Assembly (NCBI RefSeq): GCF_024679245.1
Contig: NC_090180.1
Coordinates: 12,773,007 to 12,837,006, forward strand
DNA from: Pseudorasbora parva
Lineage: Eukaryota > Chordata > Actinopteri > Cypriniformes > Gobionidae
Reading direction: 5' to 3'
Length of the DNA: 64,000 nucleotides
Part shown: piece after piece, positions 45,900-57,165 of the stretch
Numbering within the stretch: the stretch's first letter is position 1
Layout: each line of letters starts with the position of its first letter
Program-made: the position numbers and the translations under genes
The notes under the pieces: generated by a model
Databases searched by the model: none
What the model saw: the letters and a program-made list of their open reading frames with translations, nothing else
Told to the model about the DNA's origin: nothing

Positions 45900-46421
45900 C
45901 AGCGGCTTCTGTGAAATTCTTGTTCACACTGCTAAGAGTAAAGCGTTTCTGCCAAATAAAATCGGAAACCGAGGGTAACGCAGATATGACGCAATTGACA
46001 GGCGACTCCCTCAGACGGGACGGCTCCTTGGTTAAAATAGCAATTTTCTTACAATTTACAAATAGTTGGAAACATTTGGGATATTGTACACTCTAAAAAA
46101 TGCTGGGTTAAAAACAACCCAAGTTGGGTTGAAAATGCACCAACCCAACAATTGAGTTGTTTTTACCCAATGGTTGAGTTGTTCTTACCCAGCAATTGGG
46201 TTGTCTTAAGCAACATTTAACCCAACCACTGGGTTAAAACAACTCAACCATTGGGTAAAAACAACTCAATTGTTGGGTTGGTGCATTTTCAACCCAACTT
46301 GGGTTGTTTTTAACCCAGCATTTTTTAGAGTGTAAGAACTCAACTGAACAAAATATATAACACTGGCCCAGTGGTTTTTGGATAATTTACTGCAAAAATA
46401 CTACATATAGTGCACCTTTAA
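45900..46421 (-). mobile_element. MITE fragment ending AGTGCACCTTTAA, split by a foldback
   Basis: The right end reads TACTACATATAGTGCACCTTTAA in two blocks, related to the end at 51575-51816 (ACTACATAGCGTGCCTTTAA). Blocks such as GGCGACTCCCTCAGACGGGA and ACAAATAGTTGGAAACATTT precede the nested foldback at 46087-46334. The left end is uncertain. Confidence 0.4.
46087..46334. mobile_element. Foldback MITE of AACCCAA motifs with TA flanks
   Basis: It starts CACTCTAAAAAATGCTGGG and ends CCCAGCATTTTTTAGAGTG, flanked by TA on both sides. The arms are about 105 bases and nearly identical in reverse, built from GGGTTGAAAATGCACC, AACAATTGAGTTG and TACCCAATGGTTG. The TA flank fits a Tc1/mariner-type enzyme. 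Confidence 0.9.
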
Positions 46422-47529
46422 TAAATTAACCCTTATAGGAAAATGAACCTGAAATTCTCACCAGAAAAATGCACAGCCACTCTCTATGTCAGTAAGTAAA
46501 AATGAAATGAAATGAAAGGAAATAATTATTTATTACATCAGAATTTCGACTCCTTGCTTGCCTCAAGACTTGTTAAAAAGTTTTACTTTAGTAATATCTC
46601 ACCTGGCACAGAGAGTGGGCCCAGAAAAGCCCATTCAAATAATACAAATGTGCATGAAGCCCATGTTTTTAAGTTATGATATTAGCAGACCAAGTTTATT
46701 ATGCTCAGCACACAAAGGTATATTGGACATTGATTTGCTATTATCCTGTGCGAGTGGAGCTATGAAGGACTCCACACATGAGTGAGTGGAATAAGGCAGT
46801 GAGCGAGTGCAGTCTGTGGAGGTGAGGGCGAATAGGTATGCGTGGCAGCTTTCAGGCAGATGGAGAAGCTGCACTTCCACATGGTGGGATGATCCTCAGG
46901 CGTTTCTCTCTCTCCGCTGTTCCCCTGAGACATCCTCCTCCAACCTCACACTCGCTCAGTCTGCCTAATCCAGCCCTGACAGGATGAGGCCAGCACACAC
47001 TCACATACACCTATGCTCAGACAAATACACAGACACTTGACCATCCCTCATTTTTAACACGTTACATTTTAACACGTAACACAATTAACACGTCTCAATT
47101 TTTCACATATAGCTACTATAACAGAAATTATGTTTCTTATGACAGATTAATGTTTGAAAGTTTGGCAGACAAATTTAAATTGTCCCTATATATTATTTTA
47201 AACAGAACACTTAAAGGTGATATAGTTACACGTTTCAACATTTGCTTAATAACAGTAAATTATGCATAATTACAAGTAACAAACCCTTAACCAAACTCAA
47301 GTAAATGTGGTCAATTTATATTATTCAGTGCTTATTTGAGTAAGCACACTGTGTTAACAAAACATCAGATTAACTGATTTTATTTCATACATTTTTTTAT
47401 GTATATTTTTTTTAAGTTTGAGTGTTAAGACCCTTTTTTATTCTAAAATGTGAAAAATATTAATGAAACAAATCATTAGTAGTGTTTACCATGCATGTGT
47501 TTTGAAACTTTACATATTTTAATTATCCT
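46422..47529. other. Non-coding stretch, nothing recognised
   Basis: AT-rich; no repeats shared with the window, no protein motifs. Confidence 0.4.
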
Positions 47530-47655
47530 GGGCAATTGATTAATCACATTCAAAATAAAAGTTTGTGTTTACATAATATATGTGTGTCTACTGTGTATAA
47601 TTATTATGTGTATATAAATACACAAACATTCATGTCTATATTTAAGATTTTTTTC
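47530..47655. mobile_element. Partial hAT-like MITE
   Basis: GATTAATCACATTCAAAATA, AAGTTTGTGTTTACATAATA and GTGTATAATTATTATGTG repeat the left part of 41549-41852. Its first 15 bases are altered. Confidence 0.65.
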
Positions 47656-47820
47656 TTCTAATTTTAATGCGTTAAGATCCATTTATACAATATTTTTAAT
47701 ATGAAAGAAAAATGTGATATTATACAACTTAAACCGTGTAGAAAAATTACTTTAAAAACGTATTTATTAAAAATATATTATTTCAGCATTCTTATTTTTG
47801 TTTAGTTTAAGTTATTAAAT

Positions 47821-48330
47821 AGCCTGGATGCCAGCCGAACTTAGCCCCGCCCACAAATTTTTAGGTCGGGCAGTTCGGTCTGGCCTTGCTTCATAGAGGA
47901 GTAATTATCTCCGAACAGAAACTGTTCGGACCAATGAAATCATCGGGGCGGGCTTTAGACGATGACGGACAGATGATCAACAGTAACGTAATCATGCACG
48001 TCATCAAAGGGGCTTGGATTATATTTGTTTGAATCCTAAACAGAGAGCTTGTTTGGATATGCATTCACCTTCACAATTTCTCTCAGAAATGATGATCATG
48101 TTGGGTAAGTACTCTGTGTATCATTAAATTATTTTATTTTTTTACAACACCGGCAAAGATCGTGTATTCCAGCCTGATACCAGCGCACGTGCAGACAGGG
48201 TTGCCAAGTTTTTACAACAAAACCCGCCAACTACTAGCCCTAAACATTAGCTTCTCGGGGGGTTCTCTGGGGAAAAAAATGGCGTTTGAGGGGGTTGAAT
48301 GTGTGTTATTTTGGCAAGGTTGCCTGCTAG
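47821..48330 (+). mobile_element. TAGCCTG-ended element, second full left end
   Basis: It begins TAGCCTGGATGCCAGCCGAA and continues CTTAGCCCCGCCCACAAATT, giving the left terminus missing from the copy at 37277. It then follows that copy closely to GGCAAGGTTGCCTGCTA. The right part with the palindrome is absent. Confidence 0.7.
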
Positions 48331-49761
48331 TGATATAAAAAATTCAAAATATCCAAACTACAATATTATTTTTAATACTAACACTGATCGATTGAAATGT
48401 ATCGATTTTACATTGATATCTACAGTCCACATTAATTATGGCCTATATTGCACTGGATTGCAGCCCTTGTTGTTCCCAGAGCTAAGACTAAAACCCCTGG
48501 TATATAAAATATAGGGAAATATCAATGTTATGTTATCCCCCAAATGTAATAGCATTTGAATATATCTATAATCATTGACTTTAATTATCTCTTCCATTTC
48601 TATAGCCATGCATTTTGTACGTCTCATCACTCTTTTGTGGATGCCAATGATACGATACACGTAATACCAAATGCTGTTTGTGTCTTCTGTTCCCTTCTGT
48701 TGTTTTTCAGCTGCCAGTGTCATGCCACATTGACTTTTGTCTCCGTTCTCAAGGTCAGAAACTACAAGAAAAGCTGTCCAAGCAGGATCAAGACAGGACA
48801 AAGGAACTGAAGCACTGACCCCTTGTCTTAATGAATAAGAGATGACAAAAGCATTCATTATTCACTGTGTGCTGTGTTGAGATTAGCCACTGACATACTC
48901 CCGAACTATATAACTTCTAATGAATTTGGCAGACATCATGAAATTTCATGTTTCTGCTTTCACAAACTCAACCCATAAAACTTGTAGGCTTAATAATCTA
49001 TGCATCAACCATCCAACATTACTGAAGGGAGAGACTTTCATGAACATTCAAAATGCTTTTTTATACAGTTTCAAAAGGATTGAGATAATCTAATATGAAT
49101 TCTTCATGTTTCTCGGCAGCTCAAAGGTCAGCACGAGGACCAAGAAACAATACGATATGAGAGATGTTGCTGGGAATTAAATGAGAAAGGGGTGTAGAAA
49201 AGATGTTAGGTGTATGCAGAACCTATTTAGAGATACTAGTTATATGATACAATTCAGATATGGGTTATTAATGTTTAGAGGGTCTGAAGATTGAGGATGT
49301 TATGGTGTGCTGAAAAACAAATTATCTGTGGTCCTTTGGCTATATTATCATTGATCAACCTGTCTCAGTGACATGACTCTGTGCACACAAAGGTCTTGAA
49401 CAAAGTGAATCACTTTTATACCTTGAGGCTTTAGAGGCATGAGAAAATGACAGCACTCTAATCTTTAAGCTAAATTACTCAAACAGTAAGTATGGTGGAT
49501 GTTTGTTCCATGTGTTCGATATTGACTGATGTCAGGCAGGTTATTGATCTGATAGATCCAGCAAATAAAACCACCCGTAAGCAAAGAAACATTGCAAATG
49601 AGATCTTATTAATGTGTCATTTATATCTTCAGAGACAGAGATTAAATGGAAAGCAAATGGAGGCCTTAGCCTAAAAAAGTAATAACTTCATATGCATCAA
49701 CAGAGTTTTAATAATATCATGAATGTGTTCAGATCGGCAAATTCTGCAAAGGCACAATATA
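48331..49761. other. Non-coding stretch with one possible exon
   Basis: Mostly AT-rich DNA. The only feature of note is the possible exon at 48711-48818. The 140-codon minus-strand frame at 48436-48858 has no recognisable domain. Confidence 0.4.
48711..48818 (+). other. Possible terminal coding exon
   Basis: A pyrimidine-rich tract ending TGTTTTTCAG precedes a frame of 35 codons (LPVSCHIDFCLRSQGQKLQE, then KLSKQDQDRTKELKH) and a TGA. The second half is charged and helix-forming, as coding DNA often is. A second frame through the same bases is also open for 32 codons, so frame choice is not certain. I do not recognise the protein. No neighbouring exon, start codon or polyadenylation signal was linked to it. 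Confidence 0.15.
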
Positions 49762-50265
49762 GCCGTGTTTCCACTGCAGGAACTAGGGACTTTGTGGTGG
49801 TTCTCGGTGTGTTTCGATCACAGGAACCAGGGTCTAAATGAAATTCTGGGAAAATATTTCCCCCGCAAAAAGGCCCTGCTCGCAAGGTAGTGCTTTTCAA
49901 AGTTCAGGAACTTTCCAGGGGGGGAAGTTGGGTGCTGAAAATGCTGATTAATTGAGTTCACGGAGCATTTCACTTGAACCTAAAAGTAGCCTATGTTGCG
50001 GTGCATGCAGATCGTTTGCTATTCAAATTAACAATGGAGTTTAAAAAAATACGACCGATGGACCTACGACGAGGATCAGGCTTTATTATGTTTATTTGCG
50101 GAGGACGAAAAACCAATGGGCTGGAAAGTCACCCGTAGTCCAACGCCACCGGACTAATCTTCACGGTACCACAAAGGAAATGCAGACAGCAGGTCTGAGG
50201 GAAAACTAGTTCCTGGGAAAAAGTTCCTGGGACAAATTGTTCCGGGTAATTTTGGTGGAAGCGGC
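49762..50265 (+). mobile_element. Best-preserved Harbinger-type element of its family
   Basis: It begins GCCGTGTTTCCACTGCAGG and ends GGTAATTTTGGTGGAAGCGGC in two blocks, so the ends are inverted. Flanks ATA and TTA are close to the TWA duplication of Harbinger. Copies are at 6388-6805 and 12407-12769. It carries a readable Myb/SANT remnant. Confidence 0.7.
50034..50160 (+). pseudogene. Myb/SANT-like protein of Harbinger type, frameshifted
   Basis: ATG GAG TTT AAA AAA starts the frame, but in the run of seven A the reading frame shifts. After that it reads YDRWTYDEDQALLCLFAEDE followed by KPMGWKV. The RWT-DE-QALL-L-AED pattern is the first helix of the Myb/SANT partner of Harbinger transposase, and corresponds to the stop-truncated frame at 6597. 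The rest of the protein is missing because the element is internally deleted. Confidence 0.6.
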
Positions 50266-50359
50266 TTATGTAAGTTTTTTATTAAAATACCCAAAAAGTA
50301 CTAGAACAATGTTATATATTTTGACGACTTGTTTACTTGCAATATCCCAAATGTTAGTT

Positions 50360-50520
50360 TTAGGGCCGTCAAAATTAACGTGTTAATCACGCGTTAGCGC
50401 AAATTCATTTTAACGGCACTAATTTTATTAACGCGCGATCAACGCAGCGCACATTTTCTGTTGGATTCATGGCCTGTAGTTGGGGAAATTGAGATCAGCC
50501 ATAGACGTAAAGGATGCACA
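50360..50520. mobile_element. hAT left-end fragment
   Basis: TTAGGGCCGTCAAAATTAAC, GTGTTAATCACGCGTTAGCG and TTTTAACGGCACTAATTTTA form the terminus of a widespread fish hAT family. I find no matching right end. The bases just before it (about 50279-50355) resemble part of the MITE at 45900-46421, so it may have inserted there. Confidence 0.6.
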
Positions 50521-51574
50521 AGAAAACATTAATAGGGAAAGAAAAGGGTTAACAATAACATTACTCTGCAACAAGTGCAGTTATAGCCTACATATGCTAC
50601 CATATTTTCTGTTTAACTTTTATTAGATTAGTGCGTTTTTACACTGAGCACATTCTCTGCGAGCGCGATGAACTGAAGCTCACTCATGTTATTAACACCG
50701 TCACCACTAACAGTACATGTATTTTTTTTAACTATACATTACAGTCAGCTAAAACGAATACACAGGTTACTTTTCTGAACAACAGTGCTCCCGAGTCCGT
50801 GCTTCTCACACTGTTCGCTTGAATCGCGGCACAGTTAGGCACACACACAAAATACCGGCAGTTCAATAGGAGCCACACTATATTCCTACTTGTGGAATAT
50901 GGACCTCATCCAGATATACTGGTGCGCTTTTAGGTCCTCATGACAGCTTTCGCATTCGGTTCGGGAGCTCGTTCAGATAATTGACACAGGTGGAGAGTAC
51001 TCAGCTAATCAACAAAAGAGGTGTATATATACGCAGCTTTCTTACCTCCATTTTTTTGATAGTTTATCAGCATCCCTCCACCACCCCTTCTCCACATTTT
51101 GCTCTTTTTAGTTCCAAATCACTACTTACATACAGGTGGTACTCTGGGTTCGGGCCGAAGTCCGAGCTTGAAGCCCTCCCCCCGGACAGCACGCCAAATA
51201 CGCATTTAAATTTACTAAATTATATGTATAAGTGTGAACTCGTGAAATCTTTTTTTCATACGAACTGTGCCCTGTCCTAAATTAAACTGCCAGTTTAAAA
51301 ACTCCCTTTATTTATATTCTTAATATATTCTATGCGTCACCTATCAATTATATCATACCTGCAATTTCCAGTTTTATTTTGTAGAAACCATGGAAACACC
51401 AAAGAGCTTTAATATATTATATTTTTTATTAAACAAGGGAACAACTGTTTGGAGACATTTATTGACAGAAAGCTAATTATTGTACAGTACAGCATTTTCT
51501 CTGTTTTAAAATTAATTGCATGCCATTTACCATTTATTAATATGATATTCTAATATCAATCTAGCTTACTACAG
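50521..51574. other. Non-coding stretch, possibly hAT interior
   Basis: It could be the body of the hAT that starts at 50360, but no BED finger or catalytic motif is readable. Confidence 0.3.
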
Positions 51575-51816
51575 TGTGCAACAACTGTCTCGTATCAAGC
51601 AGCCGCGGAGCGAACGCACAGAGTAACGTTATAACATCCTTTTTAACACTCTCAAATGTATCTAATATGATAAAATGTGCTGCGTTACCCCAAACCAGCT
51701 GTGAGATGAAGATGACAACTCCCAAGATGCCGCGCTCAATCTCGGCATCATCAAGCTACGTCTTTGTTTTGAATTGGTGACCTCTAGCGGCGAAAAACTA
51801 CATAGCGTGCCTTTAA
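51575..51816 (-). mobile_element. MITE right end, ACTACATAGCGTGCCTTTAA
   Basis: The right terminus follows GGTGACCTCTAGCGGCGAAA and relates to the terminus at 46421. Upstream DNA (GTGAGATGAAGATGACAAC, CCAAGATGCCGCGCTC) is non-coding. Confidence 0.5.
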
Positions 51817-52856
51817 GTTAAAGATTTCAATATAAACTCAAATATTTCTTCAAATTCATTCAATACCAAATAATCTGCTATGCTATCCATTGCATGTATA
51901 TGTCAACTATCAGTGCCTATTATTTGTGGTTATTGTAAACAAACATCAAAACGCTATTTGATGTAAGAATTGAATAAAGAACAAAGCAGACAAGGCCATG
52001 ATCTCCCCCTCAGGTCACAAGAGTACTTAAAGGTCATTTTTCCTATATTGTCAACATAGAAACACCAACATCCTGTCAGCCAAATCCTGTTCAGAGGACT
52101 ATGGTATGAGCATGTCCCCTTATTCATTACAAAAACCCTAATATTTTTGTGTAGCATGTCTTTTATCTTTTCCTCAGCCACTCAAAAGTCTCTGACTTGA
52201 AAGAGAATGTGACAGTGTTCCAATTTAACATTTGAATCTCTGATCTCTGAGCACAAGAACAAGCTTATCTTCCTACCAAACACTTGAATCCATTACCTCA
52301 CCATGCTATGTAAGCTAAAAATGATCAGATACCTGATCTTAAGAAGACATGATTGCAGTTAAAGTAATATTTTCATCTTCTTTTATTAATTTAGCTTGAA
52401 TAAAACTGTGTACGTTAGTTCCAATACACACTCTTTTTAATAGAAAATACAATGGTGTTACTAAGAGATTACTTTTATTGTGTTTTCCATCTTAACTTTT
52501 AAAGATAGACATTTTATTGTTATTTATCAAATCATTTTGAGCCATTTTTCAAAAATGTCTTTCCGGTTTCTCAGTGGGGCTTTTTTTATATATTTATTTT
52601 TTTACATCTGATAAAATAAATTATAAAGAAAATAATGAAGACTGAGTCATCCAACCACACACACACAAAATTATGAACAAGGAGCTGTTGGGCCATTTGC
52701 ATTTAAGAGAAGATTTTGCAATTGTAAGAATTTAAGAGCTGTGCTTATGTTCCATGTGAACAAAATACCAATTGCCTAGATGTTAATCGTTCCCCATTCA
52801 CGAAAGATGACAGTGTGTTTTTACTGATGTCTGTTTCGTGCTGTTGAATCCTTTTG
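51817..52856. other. Non-coding stretch, nothing recognised
   Basis: AT-rich; no repeats shared with the window, no protein motifs. Confidence 0.4.
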
Positions 52857-53359
52857 TTTAAAGGACGACTCCGGGGAATTTTTAAGTTTATCTTGATCGT
52901 TATATCTTTGTGAGCACAGCCTATAGAAGAAAAAAAAAAAAAAAAACGAACCAGATTGGTGTTTGCAACACGGAACTATTACAGTTAATGCCCAGAGCCC
53001 CCCCTCAGCTAAAACCGTAGTTATGGGGGCATAAATGTAAAGGGTGTATTTGTGCATACTTTCTTAACATACACAAAATGCAATTAAAATGTCTGTCCAA
53101 CATGAACAGGGCCCTTACATGACAACGAGATGCGTTGAGCCACTTAGCCATTGTTTAAATTCACCTAAATAGTGTTTCAGACGGCTATAGTCTCGCGCTG
53201 AAGTCCCGTGGGAACGCATTTGTAGCCGGGAAAAAAAGGCAAATAGTCCAGTTGGGAAGAGCGTTGTGTGTGTAAAGCATGATTATTTTATTACTGCACA
53301 TCTTTCCTCAAGGCACGTGTGCCCAAATGGAAGGATAAATGAAGTATGCATTACCTCAA

Positions 53360-53540
53360 CAGAGGTTTGTCTGTCTTCGACCACGGAATGGCATTTTTCT
53401 TCAACCGGCCCCGCTGTGTTGTGTCTGTGTAAGTTAGATCCATGTAAAGTGTTCGCTGCAAATTTTCGCATTCTTTTGCCACAATTTGAAAAGGCACAAA
53501 CGCCATTTCTTCTTCACTTGAGAGCCGATCATCACTCTAG
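53360..53540 (-). pseudogene. THAP zinc-finger remnant inside a foldback element
   Basis: The minus strand reads KKKWRLCLFKLWQKNAKICS, continuing EHFT, then a stop. In the next frame it resumes with DLTYTDTTQRGRLKKNAIPW. The I-C-S-E-H-F block is the conserved C-x2-H half of a THAP domain. RLKKNAIPW sits where THAP domains have their closing A-V-P-T-I-F motif. The N-terminal Cys pair is not seen; the hAT-like insertion begins just beyond it at 53538. One frameshift and one stop disable it. It likely formed the DNA-binding end of the element's transposase. Confidence 0.65.
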
Positions 53541-53945
53541 TGATGTCCGGTTCATAAACTAATCGTTTTTTTAACCGGTTCTTTTTAGTGAACCAGTCGA
53601 ACCAGTTCACCAAATCAGACTGAATCGTTCTAACCGGTTCGCGTCTCAAATCAGCGCTGATCCCACAAGTTACTTTAGTTACTGACTTTCTGACATGAGT
53701 GACAGTCCCTCTTTGAATATAAATAAACTAGTGTCTTGAATTATATGTTGTAACTCCAACCGTTCACTGAACTGAGACATGTTCTGCTGAGAGATCTGAT
53801 GAACTCACGAGCAGCTGATACTGAGCATGCGTGTGTAACTGAATGAATGAGCAGCAGTTCTCAAATCAGCAGTACAGAATCGAAAACCATTTCTTTTGGA
53901 CACGTTCACTACTGAGAACCGACGAGCCGATGAGCAGAGCAATGA
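53538..53945. mobile_element. hAT-like fragment, TAGTGATGTCCGG end
   Basis: It starts TAGTGATGTCCGGTTCATAA and contains repeated AACCGGTTC and GAACCAGTTC motifs and GCTGAGAGATCTGATGAAC. Such GAACCGG-rich sub-terminal DNA is typical of a fish hAT family. The right terminus is not evident before the right foldback arm begins. Confidence 0.5.
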
Positions 53946-54351
53946 GAACACTCTTCACACACACGACACTCTTTCCAACTGGACTATTTGCCTTTTTCCT
54001 CTTCTGTTGCGTACCCACGGGACTTCAGCGCGAGACACAGCTAGCCGTCTAAAACAGGTGAATTTAAACAATGGCTAAGTGGCTAAACACATCGCGTTGT
54101 CATGTAAGGGAACGGTTCATGTGGGACAGACATTTTAATTGCATTTTGTGTGTGTTAAGAGGCACAAAGACACCCTTTACATTTATGCCCTCATAACTGC
54201 GGTTCTAGCTGAGTGGGGGCTCTGGGCATTAACTGTAATAACTCCATGTTGCAAGCACCAATCTGGTTAGTGTTTTTCTTTAAATACAGACTGTACTCCC
54301 AAAGGTATAACGATCAAGATTAACTTAAAAAATTTCCCGGTTGTCCTTTAA

Positions 54352-55082
54352 TTATTGTTTGAGCAGAAAATACAAATAAAAATCATATCTCCATAATTCA
54401 ACATCCATTTTTTTACTCTCATAAGGTCAAATGCTCTTTGGATATTTGACAAAAGAAAGAAAAAAAGATCATATAAGCCATAAATTGGTTGCGCAGTCCT
54501 AAGAGCAGAGTTCCAAGTATTCTCGCTTAGCCAGACCTTCAGGCTGACAGCAGAAGGTCTGGACTGCATCACAGCTTTCATTGGTCGTGGATAACCCAAG
54601 AGGACGTTTGACTGACATTTAACGCAACCAATCACAGTTCGTTTTGTTCTCTGTCATGCTTAGGGGCGTGGAAATGTAAAGTCTATGTCCCTACAATAAC
54701 AGACCGGTGTGCATCTACAAATTATTCATTGATGAAGTTTACTGCAACATGGAGTCACAAACTTCACATTCTTTAGAAAATCCCACATTTAGTCTATCAA
54801 GCGTCTTAGTCTGTCACAGTTGTAGACATAACAGCGTTCTTCTTCCATAAGGGAGTTTGGAGTCACAACATTTGATTCTTTAGGCGGACCATTAAAGAAT
54901 GAAACACACTTTTCTTGCGAATTCAACCAGATGACGACTTTGAAACTCCTGAAGTGTTTTCATTCACATCTGAGGCTGAGACTAAGTTCCAAGTAGCATA
55001 CTGGGACTTTTCTCCTGTGTTTGTGTGTTTCAGACTGTCGTCACCTGATTAATGCAAATACACTGATTCATTTAGGGACAAA
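54352..55082. other. Non-coding stretch with a MITE fragment
   Basis: Positions 54517-54690 (TTCTCGCTTAGCCAGACCTT, with an inner hairpin AGACCTTC/GAAGGTCT, and TTTGACTGACATTTAACGC) look like a MITE end. The rest is unrecognised. Confidence 0.4.
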
Positions 55083-55235
55083 ATTTGGCCATCTTTCTGA
55101 GTGAGTCATTGAATCATTCACTCAGTCGATGCATTCAAGATTCATTCAGTAACAAGTGGGCTGTCTTTCCGAGTCATTGAATCATTCATTCAACCAATAT
55201 ATTCAAAACAGCTGATTCATTCAGTAAATGCTTGG
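55083..55235 (+). repeat. Degenerate tandem GAGTCATTGAATCATTCA repeat
   Basis: GAGTCATTGAATCATTCACT at about 55104 recurs as GAGTCATTGAATCATTCATT at about 55171, each followed by GATTCATTCAGTAA further on. The offset is about 67 bases. Confidence 0.6.
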
Positions 55236-56287
55236 AGGCATGCAGCGGTTCTGTTGCAGCTTTTTTGGAAAACTTTATTGACAGAGCAAAACCACACAAC
55301 ATAACAGCCATAATTTCAACATCTGCACAATGTAACTGATGTAACATCATAAGTTTGTGTCTAAAATACAAGTTATTCATTATTAACTTTTAACAGTTTA
55401 TTTCGTTTTTTAAAAGCAAAGAGTATTTCGGCCATGTTCATGTGAAATTCAGCTATCTAGCTACTTAATTATTTTGCATTATGTTGTACTTCAGTTCTCC
55501 TTTGATCATATGTTTCTGTCAGATTTAATGAGATTATCCTGATATATACAGTATATGAGGATGACATTACATGCTTGAGCATGTAAAACCTCATGTAAGT
55601 ATTCATATTCAGAAAAAGCTTTGACATCAAACCATTTAAATATATCCTACATATGATAAAGCCATTTAAAAGTTAAATCATTTATTGATCACAAGTCCTC
55701 CTCCATCAGAAAAGTAATTTTGACGTGATGACGTCAACCCAATGAATCAGTGGAGGGCTTGATTAGAACTGCTCTCAACAGCGCAATGTCGAAAATCTAC
55801 CTGTTTAGCAACTGAAGTGATTCATTTACATCAGCTAAAAGAGGGTATAGCCTGTAGTCAGACTCAATTCATCAACAGCCTGTGAAAGAGCAACAGGAAA
55901 ATGGTCGGCCCTTTTGAAAAATGAGCCTGTCCTAAGTGTGATCCTCAGTCACCATGTAATAATAGATTCACAATACAAGCATCGTACATTCAGGGTTTCC
56001 AAATTGCTGCTATTAACCTTGTAAATGGACCTACCATCCTTTTGCACAGCACAATTATAACCTGCCTAGTGGTTATCCATGTGATGAGGACAAATATAGT
56101 TAACCCAATGTCAAACTCTAATGTAATCAATACATACATTGCAAAATATATTAAAAATGAAATGTTGACCTTTATGGCAAAACATAACTATATATTTAAT
56201 TTTATTTCACCGTGTAGTCCGTGTAGTCATGTAGTCTGGTACAGTGTATAATAGATCCAAGAAAATAATGAAATAACAAAATAATGA
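55236..56287. other. Non-coding stretch, nothing recognised
   Basis: AT-rich; no gene or transposon end recognised. Confidence 0.4.
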
Positions 56288-57165
56288 TATATATATATAT
56301 GGGCGGCCAAGGGTCATTGATGTACGCGGGGAGCAAAGGCTGCCCATATGGTCCGATCAAACAGACGAGCTACTGTAGCTCAGATTGCTCAAGAAGTTAA
56401 TGCTGGTTCTAATAGAAAGGTGTCAAATGCACAATGCATTGCATTTAATTGTGTAGGGGTTCGCATTACTGCAGACCAATCAGAGTGCCAATGCTGAGGC
56501 CTGTTCACTGACAAAAGTGCCAACGGTGGGCATGTGAGCATCAGAACTGAATCACGGAGCAATGGAAGAACCTGGTCTGATGAATCACGTTTGCTTTTAC
56601 ATCGCGTGGATGGCCAGGTGCGTGTATGTCACTTACCTGGGGAACACATGGCACTGAGATGCACTATGAGAGGAAGGCAAGCCGGTACAAACAGTGCGAT
56701 GCTTTGGGCAATATTCTGCTGGGTAACTTTAGGTCCTGCCAATCATGTGGATGTTACTTTGACACGTACCAATTACCTAAGCATTGCGGACCATGTATAT
56801 CCTATCATAGAAATGGTTCTCTAGTGGCTGTGGCGTCTTTCGGCAGAATAATGTGCCCTGCCACAACGCAAAAAAAAAGTTTCTGTAATGGTTTGAGGAG
56901 CACAACAATGAGTTTGAGGTGTTGACTTGGCCCCCAAATTACCCAGATCTCAAGCATCTGTGGGATGTGCTGAACAAACAAGTCCGATCCATGGAGGCCC
57001 CACCTCGCAACTTACAGGTCTTAAAGGATCTGCTGCTAACATCTTGGTGCCAGATACCACAGCACACCTTCAGGGGTCTAGAAAAGTCCATGCCTTGATG
57101 GGTCAGCAAAAGAGGGACCAACACAATACTAGTAAGGTGATCATAATGTTATGCCTATATATATA
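56288..57165 (+). pseudogene. Tc1-like transposase, nearly full length but dead
   Basis: Frames in order give the helix-turn-helix region (VRSNRRATVAQIAQEVNAGS), the first catalytic Asp in WSDESRLLLHRVDG, then LPGEHMALRCTMRGRQAG, MLWAIFCWVTLGP, LTRTNYLSIADHVYPI and the C-terminal part TWPPNYPDLKHLWDVLNKQV, continuing to LLLTSWCQIPQHTF. The second Asp block reads RQNNVPCHNA, with Asn in place of Asp. The Glu block has lost the residues N-P-I-E (PDLKHLW). Both remaining catalytic residues are therefore gone. There are also several stops and frameshifts. TA-rich DNA borders both sides, consistent with TA-targeted insertion. Confidence 0.85.

Larger units (their letters stand above)
52857..54351. 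mobile_element. 1.5-kb foldback transposon with THAP remnant
   Basis: The ends TTTAAAGGACGACTCCGGGG and CCCGGTTGTCCTTTAA are inverted. The arms are about 400 bp: 52857-53275 and 53948-54351. Mirrored blocks include CATAAATGTAAAGGGTGT with ACACCCTTTACATTTATG, and AATAGTCCAGTTGGGAAGAG with CTTTCCAACTGGACTATT. The 670-bp centre carries a minus-strand THAP remnant and then a hAT-like insertion starting at 53538. A THAP-bearing transposase is known for P-element-like and Kolobok-like families; which one applies is undecided. Confidence 0.8.

Noticed and set aside
48436..48858. 140-codon minus-strand frame
   Set aside because: It begins with ATG but shows no domain, signal or family resemblance, and its length can arise by chance in this DNA.
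49492..49674. 60-codon frame VRQVIDLIDPANKTTRKQRN
   Set aside because: The residue mix looks protein-like, but there is no proper start context, splice site or known domain.
55083..55235. Spaced repeats considered as a CRISPR array
   Set aside because: Only two degenerate repeats, no regular spacers, and the DNA is eukaryotic.
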